64,000 bases of DNA, taken from contig NC_081818.1 in assembly GCF_030704535.1 (NCBI RefSeq), positions 23,476,001-23,540,000 on the forward strand, written 5' to 3'. Shown here piece by piece: positions 12,216-23,033 of this stretch; the stretch's first letter is position 1; every line of letters begins with the position of its first letter. The notes under the pieces were generated by a model. That model was given only the letters and a program-made list of their open reading frames with translations, had not been told where the DNA came from and made no database searches. This DNA is from Vitis vinifera (lineage: Eukaryota > Streptophyta > Magnoliopsida > Vitales > Vitaceae). The position numbers and the translations under genes are program-made.

Positions 12216-13510
12216 ATGGCCTCCTCACTTAGCCCTTGGAGTTTGAACCACCAAACCTCCAGGCTTTCCTTGCTTTTAGCCTAGGCTCTCATGGGTGCAA
12301 GGCCTACCCATGAGGCCTATTCCTCCATGGTTAAGTTAAGAGGCTAAGGGGTTGACAATAATCCTGTATAATGTTTAATTTTCCATTTAATCTGGTGTTA
12401 ATTGGTATCTCATCACATGATTTTGGCTTTTGTATTGTAATATAGACATAATAAGGATGTTACCTAATTTTTATCATAATGAAATAATACTTTTAGATAT
12501 TTATTTAGGATTTTTCTAATAAGTCTAATTGTTCTGATCATTTACTAGGTGCTTTTACTAAGTCACTAATTTGGCATTTCTAGTTCCCATGTAAAATAAT
12601 TTAACATTAATGATGAGTTGTAGATGTGTCATATGTGCTAGTAAATGCTTCTTTATACTCCAAACTATTTTTTTTATAAATTAAGAGGACTTGCTTTGTG
12701 ATTGCATGCATGCTAAAAAATCTACATCTTTTAGTTTAGATAATTTTTTATCATTCAAACTTGTTGAATTCTTGCCACTTTATTTAAGTTTTATACGTGC
12801 CATGTATATATAGGATTGGTTAACATAGTTACTTGTTATCATAATTGTTTTGCTCATTATCACTAGTAGTGAGCTAACCCTTTCAATTCTTATACAAGTG
12901 CATTGTAAGCTATGTATGCTATCAAGGTATGCTCTTTACACATTTTATCTCTTTAATTATGTAAATATACATACTTTGAGTGTGAACATTATCTGATTAT
13001 GCGTAGTCATTGCTTGATTTTTTGAATGGAATGAAATGCATGTTGTATGCCATATTAACTGAATTAACCTCAATGTCTTCATGAAAGCACTTTAGGTTGC
13101 AGTTGAGGTATGCTTTTCTTCTCTTTTTATATGTTTGAATCCTTTGGTATGCTTGTTTTAGATTGAATAGCATCTTGTTAGGCTTTAGATATAATCTTTT
13201 TTGTTATCTTGTGATATCCCTAATTTATCAACTAACTGTCATACTTACATCCACTTAGTTAGTAGGAACCTGTTTTAGGGTTTAGAGGAGTACAACATTT
13301 ATGGTACCTTTTCGAGGGGTAACTTGACCCTCAAATTTAAACTTAGGTTTTTAAAGACATGCTTTTGGATTTTATTTATTATTTTATTCTCCCTTTAAAA
13401 ATAAATAAATAAACATAAGTGGTAATTTCAATCTTTATAAAAATCAAATTTTCATTAAAAAGCAAATCTCGCTATCAAGTGAGGGTACACGTAAAAAATA
13501 CAAGTCTATA

Positions 13511-14380
13511 ATCATATTTTTCATACTTTAGTACTTAGGTCATATTTTTTGTACCTAAGTCACATTATTCGTATCTTAGTACCTAAATTACTTTTTTGGT
13601 ACCTTAATACCTAGGTTACATTCTTATTATTTAGGTTATATTTTTCGTACCTAACTACCTCAATAAGTCATATTCTTCGTACATAGGTTACTTTTTCCAT
13701 ATCTTAGTACTTAAATCACTTTTGTTGTACCTTAATAACTAGGTTACATTCTTCGTATTTAAATCACATTATTTGTACCTTATATTTAAGATACTTCTTG
13801 TGCATTGAGGTTACATTCTTCATATTAAGGTCAAATTATTCATAATTAATTACCTATGTCACTTTATTTGTACCTTAGTAAATAGGCCATATTCTTTATA
13901 TATAGGTCACATTTTTTCATACTTTTAGTACTTAAGTCACTTTTTGCGTACTTTAATAACTTATTACATTCTTAGTATTTAAGTCACATTCTTTGTACTT
14001 CAATACTTAAGATGTTTTTTTTATCTTTATTCTGAGATTGCATTCTTTATAAATCACATTATTCGTATTTTAGTACCTAGGTTACCTTTTTGATACCTTA
14101 GTATTTAGGTTACTTTTCCATACATAACTACTTTAAGTCATATTCTTCGTGTCTAAATTTTTTTTTTAAGCCTTAAATACCCAAATCACTTTTTTCATAC
14201 TAGGTCACATTCTTTGCACTTTATTTACATTTTTTGTACTCACATTATATTTTGTAAAGTATACCTTAATACTTTAATCATATATTTTGTACTTAAAATA
14301 TTTGTAAGTTTGTAACTTGGCCAAATTATTCATATATAAATCACAATTTTATCTTAATACCTAGTTCATTTTTATCTTAC
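13511..14380. repeat. Degenerate minisatellite with GTACCTTAGTACCTAGGTCAC-like units
   Basis: About 870 bp of irregular units of roughly 25-40 bp mixing ACCTAGGTCACATT, TTCGTACCTTAGTACTT and similar words. The same motif continues on the far side of the insertions: 7641-7669 (before the LTR at 7670) and 19258-19400 (after the DNA element). The array was therefore the landing site for those insertions. A reverse-oriented relative lies at 61190-61610. Confidence 0.75.
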
Positions 14381-15380
14381 TGTAGACCCCCATTTGGGGG
14401 CTCACTTTTTGGCAGCCTGTGTTTGCCAAGTGTCGCAATCTCATAAGGCCACATGCCTTCTTAGGATTGGTCACTGTAGAATCACTATAGTGGAAGTGAT
14501 GGGCCAATTAGGGAAAGACAACTGGAAAGGGAAAGAATTTTCTAGAAGGAGAATCTGCTGGCCGTTAGAGGAGAGAGGCTGCCAGATGCAGGTGGTGTCG
14601 TCTGGGCAGAGAGAGTGGAGGCTGGCAGAGGAGTGGGGGAGGTTTTTGCTTTTGGGGAGACGGTTAGAGATATTTTTTGAGGGGATCCTTTGCTTGGGTC
14701 AGGCGGGTTACTCAGGGGGAGGAGAGAAAAAAACACTAAAAAAAAGAGATTCCAGGAGCTTGGGGGACGGCTTTTGGGTAGAGGGGTTTAGGAGTTTGGG
14801 GAAGATACCTGAGAGAGGCTAAGGAGTCCAGAGAGGGTGACTGGGAGAGGGATAGAGAGAGCTTGAAGGGCAAGTTTTTCTGGCTAAGTGAAGACACCAA
14901 ACAGGAGTAACGAGGGCAGACTGCTTTTGGTAGAGAGAGATACTTGAGAGAGGAGGTGCTTTTTGAGGCTCGGCTGGAGGTATTTTAGAGGCAGAGAGAA
15001 GTTTGAGGAGAGATTTTTCTAGAGATTGGTTGCTGAAGATAAGCATTTTCAGGTACTTTCATTGTGTTTTCCCATTAGCTTCTACTGGTATACTTTTCTG
15101 TTCAGTTTCTGCTGATTTTTGGATGATATTTGTTGCTTGAGGTGAGTATATTCATATTTTGCTAATGGGTTTTTGTTGAAGTTTAGTTTGCTTTGTTATG
15201 ATTTCCTCATGAGACATCTTGTACCTCTGTTTTACCTCTTATTTGATGCTCATTTGATCTCATCCACCCAACATCTGAGTTCATGGACCGATAGATGAAA
15301 TGAGGCTTATATTGGGCTCATTTGACTTTCATTATTTTGATGCTCTGTTTTTGTTATGCTTGCACCCTTGCTATCTACTC

Positions 15381-16072
15381 TCTGTTCCCGGTGACTATTT
15401 GTGCTCCGGAGGGGAAGTACTTTGCTGTTACGATCATGAGAGACATTAAGGAGAGTGAGATTCATATGTGAGCATTTGGTGAGGCTCCGTAGGCCAAAGC
15501 AGAGGATGAATGAATGAAGATTCTGGATGATGTGGGAAACAGTTGAAAGCGTTCTCCGATTGGTTTTTCCAAACCAAGGTGGCTAGTAATTTAGAAGCCA
15601 TTTTCCAGCTGCTACATACGAATATGCACTTTTGGAAAGAGGAGGTTGTTTTCATTCAGAGATGCTGGTTCGAGGAGATATTTGGAAGAGAAAGATTGGT
15701 TTAAAGAGCCAGCTGCCCCAAGGGAAAATCACAGATGGTATGCGGGCTCTCAAGCTCTTGTGCATCACTGGGCTCATATGGAGGTTCTACCTTGGCGAGG
15801 AAAACTGTTGTTTGGGAACTCTAGGTTGTTTCATTCTAAACCATTTTCAAGCTTATCATGTCTGCATGTATTATTACATCTTGGGACTGTAAGGTTTGTG
15901 GCAAAGTAAAAGCAAGCAAAGCTGTCTTCGAAGCCGCCGGCGGCGAAGCGCCTCCGCCATCACCGGAACGCCAAGTAACCATTGAAGCCCCTTTTGAAGA
16001 TACTTTTACCTGTTTTCTTTCATGCTATGCCTCCATGGTTTCTTCTCTGTTGTGGTTACATTCTCGTTTTTG
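15381..16072 (+). other. Gene-like sequence of unknown origin in the captured block
   Basis: Base composition is like exon sequence, with broken frames that read as protein-like. 15556-15707 gives a stretch containing FSDWFFQTKVASNLEAIF and WKEEVVFIQRCWFEEIF. 15858-15990 gives KASKAVFEAAGGEAPPP with an unusually GC-rich run. I do not recognise either. By position they are probably further captured gene pieces. An AG|GTACTTT donor-like site at about 15050 suggests a transcribed leader upstream. Confidence 0.4.
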
Positions 16073-16243
16073 GATCTTGTGCTATGCTTGAACCAGATCC
16101 GAAAACTGGCTGACAATTGTACTGATCTCCAAGGTTTCCTTGTTTTCAATGCTTTTAGTGGCGGTACTGGCTCTGGGCTTAGTTCACTGCTTTTGGAGCG
16201 TCTTTTTGTTGATTTATGGCAAGAAATCAGTAACTTGGGTTCG
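16073..16243 (+). pseudogene. Alpha-tubulin gene fragment
   Basis: Reads [19 protein letters not shown] then [15 protein letters not shown], the unmistakable alpha-tubulin region around the GTP-binding tubulin signature GGGTGSG (here SGGTGSG, first Gly lost). It ends in a stop soon after [10 protein letters not shown], where intact tubulin continues. Only about 50 residues of a roughly 450-aa protein are present, so it cannot make tubulin. It is directly followed by a MAPKK fragment on the same strand. Confidence 0.88.
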
Positions 16244-16259
16244 TAGAGCTTCTAAAGTT

Positions 16260-16435
16260 GGAGAAACTCTACCAGAGTAAGGGGAAGTATGGACCAGCTT
16301 TTATGAACTTATGGAAGTCATTGTTGAGCAGCCACCGCCTGGTGCATCTGGCATCTGTTGATCAATTTTCTGCAGAATTCTGTTCCTTTATCTCTGTATG
16401 CATACAGAGAGGTCCAGATGACAGAAAGATCTCCA
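16260..16435 (+). pseudogene. MAP kinase kinase (MKK) C-lobe fragment
   Basis: One frame reads WTSFYELMEVIVEQPPP; after an indel another frame reads DQFSAEFCSFISVCIQRGP. Both match the kinase C-lobe end of plant MKK1/MKK2-type proteins (ELMEAIV-QPPP...DQFSPEFCSFIS). It has an in-frame TAG (16278-16280), a frameshift near 16335, and no kinase catalytic core. Junction with the SAM synthetase piece is near 16436. Confidence 0.78.
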
Positions 16436-16712
16436 CAATGGGCTTGCCCGCAGGTGCACCGTGTAGGTCTCATATGCTATTGGTGTGCCCGAGCCTTTAT
16501 CCGTATTTGTTGACACGCATGCCACTGGAAAGATGCCAGACAAGGAGATTCTCAAGATTGTGAAAGAGAGCTTTGACTTCAGGCTTGGAATGATTGCCAT
16601 TAACCCGGATCTCAAGAGGGGTGGCAATGGCAGGTTCTTGAAGACGGCTGCATACGGGCACTTTCAAAGAGATGACCCGACTTCACATGGGAAGTTATGA
16701 AGCCTCTCAAGG
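16436..16712 (+). pseudogene. S-adenosylmethionine synthetase C-terminal fragment
   Basis: Reads GLARRCTV, a TAG stop, then [32 protein letters not shown] and [20 protein letters not shown], which is the C-terminal domain of plant SAM synthetase (methionine adenosyltransferase). After GHFQRDDP a one-base loss shifts frame, and [10 protein letters not shown] continues in the new frame. The ATP/methionine-binding N-terminal two thirds are missing. Non-functional. Confidence 0.9.
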
Positions 16713-16969
16713 CAAAGGATGACGAGCACCGCGAGGGAGAGTGAGGCTTCAGAGGTCGAGCTTCTTGAACGCAGATGAGTGCAGTTTCTTAGGCGACTCC
16801 ACGGTTGCTTGCACCCAGGAGACCTTTGAAGATGGACCTCCCAAAAGTTTTCTCAGTGGACAAACTCATCACTATGACATCATCAGAAGGAAATGTCTGC
16901 ATGAAAGATCCCTAGGCAGTCCATGGCCTGAGCTTAGTTCAATGGATGAACACGCAGCAAAATCCTCCT

Positions 16970-17154
16970 TTGGGTATCTCTCCTATCACATCGGTCAAAG
17001 CTTCGAGAAGATCAACCAAAACACGGATCGTGATTTCTTCATAAGCACAAAAGAAGCCAAGGAGTACAGATTTACAGATGGCGTCATCTTGAATCCTCTA
17101 AAGGCCTTCCCATCTCTGGCGGCTATTGCAGATCGAATAAAAGGCTTCCTTTAG
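16970..17154 (+). pseudogene. Plastid ClpP5-like protease C-terminal fragment
   Basis: Reads YLSYHIGQSFEKINQNTDRD, FFISTKEAKEYRFTDGVILN and PLKAFPSLAA, matching the C-terminal end of nucleus-encoded chloroplast ClpP5 (YLAYHTGQSLEKIN...[23 protein letters not shown]). The Ser and His of the catalytic triad lie upstream and are absent. It forms the end of a 137-codon frame starting at 16741, whose first 75 residues I do not recognise. The paralogue assignment is from memory of the family. Confidence 0.72.
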
Positions 17155-17385
17155 AGAAGGAGATTAATCCTAAAGTCACCTGCGATCTTGAGATGATGCT
17201 GATAGAAACAAAGCAGGAGATGCCACATTAGGTGTTTTGAATGAAGAGTTAGAAAAGTCAACCCAAGGATGAAAGATCTGAAGTCCATATCCAATACCCA
17301 ACTATGGCAACCTGGACCCACCCTTATCTATGACTTGCATGGCCACCTTTGGCATGCAACCCTTGACCATGTGGTTTTCTACATT

Positions 17386-17387
<2 letters not shown>

Positions 17388-17420
<33 letters not shown>
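17388..17420. repeat. (ATT)n microsatellite
   Basis: About eleven uninterrupted ATT units. A similar tract lies at 44051-44087 in another LTR of the related family, suggesting that it is an LTR component. Confidence 0.95.
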
Positions 17421-18292
17421 GCTATTTTAAAGATAATTTCCTAACCCCATTTTCAAATATTTTTTCCAAATTCCAAATTCTCAAACTATCCCAACTTCCC
17501 CATTTTTCATCCTTAAAATGTTTAGATCCCAAAAATCCTCCCATTTTTAATAAAATCTGGCTTCCATCTTTCTTTATGGCAAGCAATTTTCACACCTCCT
17601 CTATTTTTTTAAAATGTTTTGAAATAAGCAAAAATCAAATTCCGTAATTCCAAATGATGGAATTTATGGAATTAATTCATGCAAAAATAAATGGGCTTTG
17701 GTGGGGGCCCTACATATGGGACTTCATGATTGATTGACTGATTGATTGATTCATTAGCTATATGTGATTGATTTACCCTGATCCTTGATATGCACATAAT
17801 TATATTTGTTCATTGTTCACTAACCATGTTTCATGATAGCGCGTTCGTGATTGCCGTCCAAGTACGCATCTATTCATATTTCGCTCATTCCTTATACATG
17901 TTTTGCTTCTCATATTGTGCATGATTGATTTGACTATTCATCGATTTTCTTGTTGACTGCCACACTAGCTTCATTTTATTAGTAGAGACCCGACATTAGG
18001 GACTTAGAGGGGTGCTACGGTCCGTACCGTACCTTCCCGATAAGTAACCTGACCCTCGAACCCGATCCGGTTTTTCACAGACCGCCTTTTCCAAAATAAG
18101 GAGTCACACTTAGGGTTTTTCTTTCTTATTTTGTTTACCCTTTAAAAATAAAACAAAAATAAGTGGCGACTCCAAGTCATTTTCAAATAATCAATAAAAA
18201 TCAATTTTTCAAATAAAAATTCGAGTTTCGCCATCGAGTGGGAAACGCATCGAGCAATCGAAAATGCGGGGTTCACACTTACCTAGATCCAT

Positions 18293-19257
18293 GGTTTGAA
18301 AAATCTGATTTTTTCGCCAAAAGATCAACAAAAAACGAAATTGGCCACTAACAATCAGTTAATTGGTAGGGCAAATAAATCGCTAGAGTGTCGAGTGAAA
18401 TTTAAAAATCGGGTATGGGAGGGACGCGCGTGGCATAGAGCGGTTTGAAAAAATCGGCGATAAATCTGCGATTTTTCGAAAAACAACGATAAATTGGCGA
18501 TTTTTTCGAAATAATCAGCAATTTTTTGAAAGTTTTTAATATATATATATATATATATATAATATTTTTTAATTATTCATTTTTAATTTATCATTTATTT
18601 TAAATTTATATTATTATTTTATTTTTAACTATTTTTCATATTTATCTCATTAATTATATTTTAAAAAATTACTATCACTTCACTCTTAATTTTTTTTTAT
18701 TTATCCTTTTAATTTTAAATATTTTTATTTTAAAATATTAAAAATATCATTTTACTCAAAAATTGCTACAATATAAAAAATATTAATGAAGCCCTAATAT
18801 TTTATAAATTAAAATTAATTTGACACGATAAATTATTAATAATTTTAATTATTTAAATAAATTAATGCTAATAGAAAAAGTTGTCACCATAATAAAATTT
18901 TAGAAATAAAATATTTTATATAAATCAATTTAATTTTTTATTTAAAATGTAATAAAAAAATGTTTTAATAAAAATATTTTTTAATTTTTAAAACAAATGA
19001 ATATAAATTTATTAAGGAATTTAATCTAATTTTTTATAAAAAAAAATGATAAATACTATCTTTAATTATACTTATGTTAATTATACTTATAAAAAAAATA
19101 ACTTTAATATATGTATTCTTATTTATTTTATCATTTTTTTTTTAAGTTTTTTTTAAGCATTTTCATGAATTTTAAACTGTTTTATTCAATTGATATTTTC
19201 GATATATTCGTAAAATTCAAATACCGATATATCCGTATTTATCGATATTTTAAACCT
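18293..19257. mobile_element. Putative non-autonomous DNA element in the minisatellite
   Basis: Left end GGTTTGAAAAATC and right end ATATTTTAAACC are imperfect inverted repeats. The ends carry many CGAT/ATCG words (TCGGCGATAAATC, CCGATATATCCG) and the middle is almost pure AT with an (AT)n run at 18539-18561. Flanks CTTACCTAGATCCAT and CTTACCTAAATCAT look like an imperfect duplication of minisatellite sequence. No coding capacity. The class is not decided. Confidence 0.45.
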
Positions 19258-20045
19258 TACCTAAATCATATTACTTTTACTTAGACGACAATTGATGCAC
19301 TTCTGCACCTCAATTATACTCTTTGGATACTTATTACTTTTAACTCTTGTTACATTTTTGTAACCATGTCATAATGTTTATATCTTAATACCTTATTCAC
19401 ATTTTTTTTTTTTTTTTGTTTCTAATCTTTGTGATGCTCTACTTTCTCAAAAGATGATCAAGACTTCTCTAAAAGGTAAAAATCGAAAGGTTTTGTAAAT
19501 AGAAATTTAGAAGGTGAGTCAAGAGCCAAAGAGTAGAGTAGAAGTGAGAAACACGCTAAAACTCTTCAATCTTAAATCTTTTTTCCTCAATAATAAGTCT
19601 TTTTCCCTATATTATCACACCTTTAGTTATAGATATACATAATGAATTTTTTTTTTTAAGCATTACTACATTGAAATAAATTTTAATACAATAACTTTAA
19701 GGGAAAGGAAATATAAAAATTACAATGAAAGAAAAATAAAATATAGCTTCAATCCTTTACAACGTTATTTATATTTTAATGTAAAGAATTAAGAATTTCA
19801 AAAAATAAAAATTTGAAATAATTTTATCATATATATATTTTTTATTATTTTCATTAATTAAAAAAAAAAAAGAGTTAGAGTTTTTTATTATTTTAATAGT
19901 TTTTGAGATTGAATCGATATAAGTTTTAAAATTTATAAAAATGGTAAAATAAGGATACTATAATTAGTATCTCAAAATAACAATTATCAATCCCTTAAAA
20001 TAAAATAAAACTTATTTAAATATTTTTGGGATGAAAAAGAAAAAA
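19258..20045. other. AT-rich spacer with minisatellite remnant
   Basis: The first about 140 bp continue the minisatellite motif (TTACCTAAATCATATTACTT). The rest is AT-rich with homopolymer runs and no gene. Confidence 0.5.
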
Positions 20046-21834
20046 CCATCATAATTTTTCAAATATTTTGATTCTATTATATTTGTATTCCATTTTTTTT
20101 TTTCTAATTTTCCATTTTTTAAAATTTTTTGTTAAGAAAAAAAAAGAGACACAAAATGACAATGCTCGGAAGAAAATAATGAAGGAGATGCACAAAATCA
20201 AACGAATAATGATAGGAATCCATTCTAATCAATATTTCAACAATTAAATATTAAAAATATTTCATTCATTTTAATGTAGGAAATAATATTTATTTTCTTT
20301 AATTATAAGATATTTATTATTCTTTTCTTTGTATAATTTACCAAACATTCTTATACAAATTTTTAAAAAGAATTACCTATCATAGTAGATAATATCAAAA
20401 GGTAAGAGAGGATATGCTCGAACTTAAGCCTTCTCCAAAAGAGGTCAAATGCCATAGTAGGGTTGACCTATTCTCACCAACCATGTCTTCCTCTTGGAAA
20501 AAAAGGTAATAACATTAATATCCAAGTCTTCCATTAATTTTCTAGGTTAATTCAATTAAGCTAATTTTATATGAAGACAAAGTATACCAATTTGCTTATG
20601 ACTTTATAGTTAAATGTATTTTTGTTTTCATTTATTATGCTTACTGTGATGGGGGAGCCAAACAGTACCCAAAATTTTGAGAAAACTAACTTACTACCAC
20701 TAGGTTATATAAGTAGTTTGCTGTAGTTTCGCAACCCTTAAAGTAAGTTTCATATGTTGCCCACCCTCGGGCCTACCATATTTTAGCCAATTCGTTGGAG
20801 TTCATTCTTCAATGACATTGACAATCAATCACTACCAAAAAAGAGGAGAGAACGTTTTTACAAAAGTTTTTATTTGAATAACAAAATCATGGTTGAAATG
20901 GTTGACGAAGTCACGAAGGGAAGAGACTTCACCCTTCTTACGTGTTCCAATTCTCAATAAATAAATAAATTGATATTTTTATTAAGTCTTTGTCAATGAT
21001 GTCTTCACCATATTTTGGGACAAGTTAGACTTTCATATTTATTCTCACTCTAAGCAAAAATAAATAAAAGATTACACAAATGGTAGGATCCAAAATAAAA
21101 TAATAAAACAGATACATAAAATCATGAAGAAGATGTACAAAATCAGTGCATAATGATAAGGATTAACTCTTATCAATATTTTTAAAATAAAGAATAATTA
21201 AATATTAATAATATTTGATTCTTTTAATTTGAAAGATAATATTTATTTTTCTTAATTCTCGTTAATTTTAGAATATTTTTTATTAATTTTTATGTATAAT
21301 TTATAATATATTCTTGTATAAAGTTTTTTTTTTAAAAAAAATATTTTTATTTTCAAATTATCATACCCTTTTTTTTTTTGTGAGAAATTGTTGCTATCCT
21401 GAAACTTTTTATTATTATTTACATATAATCTCTTATCTATATTTTCAACCACCAAATTCACCTCAATCCTTTTTGTTTTTCTAGAAAATTAAAAAAGAGA
21501 AAATAGAACTTCATTACCTGAAAATACCAGCATATCACATTCCCAATCCCCCCTAAAGCATCTTTAGAAAATTGGCCAACTTTAACAAAGTAGGGATTAC
21601 CTTTTTCTTTTTCTTTTTTATACGCCATAAAATGAGCTTGCTTTGTCGCTTTCAATCCTTTTCCTTCCTCCACTTCCTCTCATTTTCCTTTTTAATGACT
21701 TTCATAGCAGCCGCCCATCCCATTTTCTCATCCGCGTGAAAGGATGGACCATCGGCATTCACACAGCGACTTCGCTTGTCTATATCCTATTGACTTTTAA
21801 GTCAACAAAAAGACGGGTAGAAGCTACTCTACTC
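20046..21834. repeat. Segmental duplication, copy 1
   Basis: Aligns nearly end to end with 23034-24688. Shared landmarks include GACACAAAATGACAATGCTC, GGGGGAGCCAAACAGTACCC, GTTATATAAGTAG, TACGTGTTCCAATTCTC and the terminal GACGGGTAGAAGCTACTC. Small indels distinguish the copies. No conserved gene inside; the short open frames (for example 21458-21673) also occur in copy 2 but show no recognisable domain. Confidence 0.88.
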
Positions 21835-21849
21835 ATTTTATAAAAATTC

Positions 21850-23033
21850 CATTCCAGAATAATGGTTAAAAATTCCCATTTTCAACTTATTTTTTAAAAC
21901 TCCAATTCCTAAATTTAATTCTCAAATATTTTTAAAATTTTAATTTCTTTCAAATTTAATTTTCAAAACTCCAATTCTTAAATTTAATTTTCAAAATTTC
22001 AACTCTCAATTATTTTTCAAAACTCTAATTTCTTTCAAATTTAATTTCCAAAATTCTAATTCTCAAATAATCTTCAAAATTCCAATTTTTTTCAAATTTA
22101 ACTTCCAAAATTCCAAATCTTAAATTTAATTTTCAAAACTCCACTTTTCAAATAATTTTCGAGATTCCAATTTTCAAATATTTTTTTATTTCATTCTTTA
22201 AATGTAATTTTTAAAAGATTTCAATTTTCAAAGCTCCAATTTTATTTCAAATAGTTTTAATTTCGCGCCATTTTTAAAATATTTTTTAAATCATAAATTT
22301 TCTTTAATTTTTAAATAATCTTTTGTTTTCCTTGATTTTTATTTTAATAAGCATGATTGAATTTTTCATAATTCCAAAATAATGGAATTTGTGAGATTAA
22401 TTCATGCAAAATCAATTAGGCTTTGGTGATGCCTCACATATGAATTTTCTCTTATGATTGTCTATTGTTATGTTTAATGAATTTTGCTTGATCTTTGTCC
22501 TACTCTTTGATATGCATGTGATGATATAACCCCGTTTCCATGATAGCGCACTATTGCAATCAAGGTACGCTCCCACTCCCACTTTGCTTACTCTTACGCG
22601 TGATTTGTTTTATTATTTGATCATTTCATTGGTATCTATTGATTTCCTTATCAATTGTGTCATGATTGTCTCGCCTTATTTAGTAGAGACACATTTCTAA
22701 GAGTTTAGAGGGGTGCTACGGTTTTTACCGTACCTTCTCAATAAGTAATTTGACCTCTGAACTCAGACTTGATTTTTCACGAGCCACATTTTTTAAATAA
22801 GAAGTCACACTTAAGATTTTTTTTCTTATTTTGTTTATCCTTAAAAAATAAAATAAAAATAAGTGGCGACTCCAAGTCATTTTCTAAAATAAGGAGTCAC
22901 ACTCAGAGTTTTCTTCTTTATTTTGTTTACCCTTTAAAAATAAAACAAAAATAAGGGACGACTCTAAGTCATTTTATAAAAAAATAAATCTTTTTCAAAA
23001 TAAAAAGCTAGTTTTCCAAATAGAGGGTCCACA
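21850..23033 (+). mobile_element. 5'-truncated LTR of the TGTAGACCC family
   Basis: Its 3' half matches the end of the 14381-18277 and 43909-46738 elements: GATAGCGCACTATTGCAATCA, GGGTGCTACGG, GTACCTTCTC, AAGTGGCGACTCC, ending GGGTCCACA. A roughly 100-bp internal piece around AAGTCACACT...AAGTGGCGACTC is repeated (22800-22880 and 22890-22965). The TGTAGACC start is not visible. It sits exactly between the two duplicated segments. Confidence 0.65.

Larger units (their letters stand above)
10661..12357 (-). mobile_element. Solo LTR, TGTCA...GTGTGACA family, copy A (nested)
   Basis: Inverted relative to 28157-29074. On the minus strand it starts TGTCAACCCCTTAGCC and ends GGGTGTGACA. Flanks are GTAAT (10656-10660) and ATAAT (12358-12362), four of five matching. 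The two outer parts align well with copy B (for example the segment around CCTCATGGGTAGG and the one around GGTTGGCTAAGGAAGG). The centre is different, expanded and GC-rich. The GC-rich core creates long chance open frames (up to 175 codons) that I reject as genes. Confidence 0.75.
7670..13510 (+). mobile_element. Solo LTR (TGTAGACCC family) carrying two nested LTR insertions
   Basis: Starts TGTAGACCCTC and ends in a degenerate form of the family terminus (TCTATA where related copies read TCCACA). The flanking 5-mers GTCAT (7665-7669) and ATCAT (13511-13515) match in four of five bases. The 3' part (13270-13500) shares the motifs seen in the copies ending at 18277, 23033 and 46738: a stretch near GGTACCTTTTCGA, then AAATAAA...AAGTGG. 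Removing the nested elements at 8478-9726 and 10661-12357 leaves about 2.9 kb, close to the 2.8-kb copy at 43909-46738. No coding capacity. Long LTRs with this terminus suggest a Gypsy-type element, but the class is inference. Confidence 0.6.
14381..18277 (+). mobile_element. LTR-bounded element containing fragments of several host genes
   Basis: Starts TGTAGACCCCC and ends GGGGTTCACA. It is flanked by an exact 5-bp duplication, CTTAC (14376-14380 and 18278-18282), so the ends are well supported. The last 1 kb is the shared LTR 3' region: GTGCTACGG, CGTACCTTCCCG and AAGTGGCGACTCC are also seen before 23033 and 46738. No second internal LTR is visible, so it reads as one long solo LTR or a non-autonomous element. 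Between about 15.4 and 17.15 kb lie plus-strand pieces of alpha-tubulin, MAPKK, SAM synthetase and ClpP5 (separate entries). No retroviral protein is encoded. Confidence 0.75.

Noticed and set aside
11757-12284. 175-codon plus-strand open frame, longest in the 10-13 kb region
   Set aside because: It runs through the GC-rich minisatellite core of a solo LTR, is low complexity and is not present in the sister copy.
13511-14380. Array of short repeats considered as CRISPR-like
   Set aside because: Units are degenerate, have no unique equal-length spacers, and the sequence is plant nuclear DNA.
14394-14822. 142-codon open frame at the start of the chimeric element
   Set aside because: Purine-rich LTR sequence with no domain or codon signature; probably chance.
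16741-17154. 137-codon frame as a functional ClpP-like gene
   Set aside because: Only the C-terminal ClpP5 part is recognisable; the catalytic Ser and His are missing and it begins within captured sequence.
14381-18277. Interpretation as a complete retrotransposon with two LTRs
   Set aside because: I could not find a second TGTAGACC start or a second GGCGACTCC-type 3' end inside it, nor primer site or polypurine tract.
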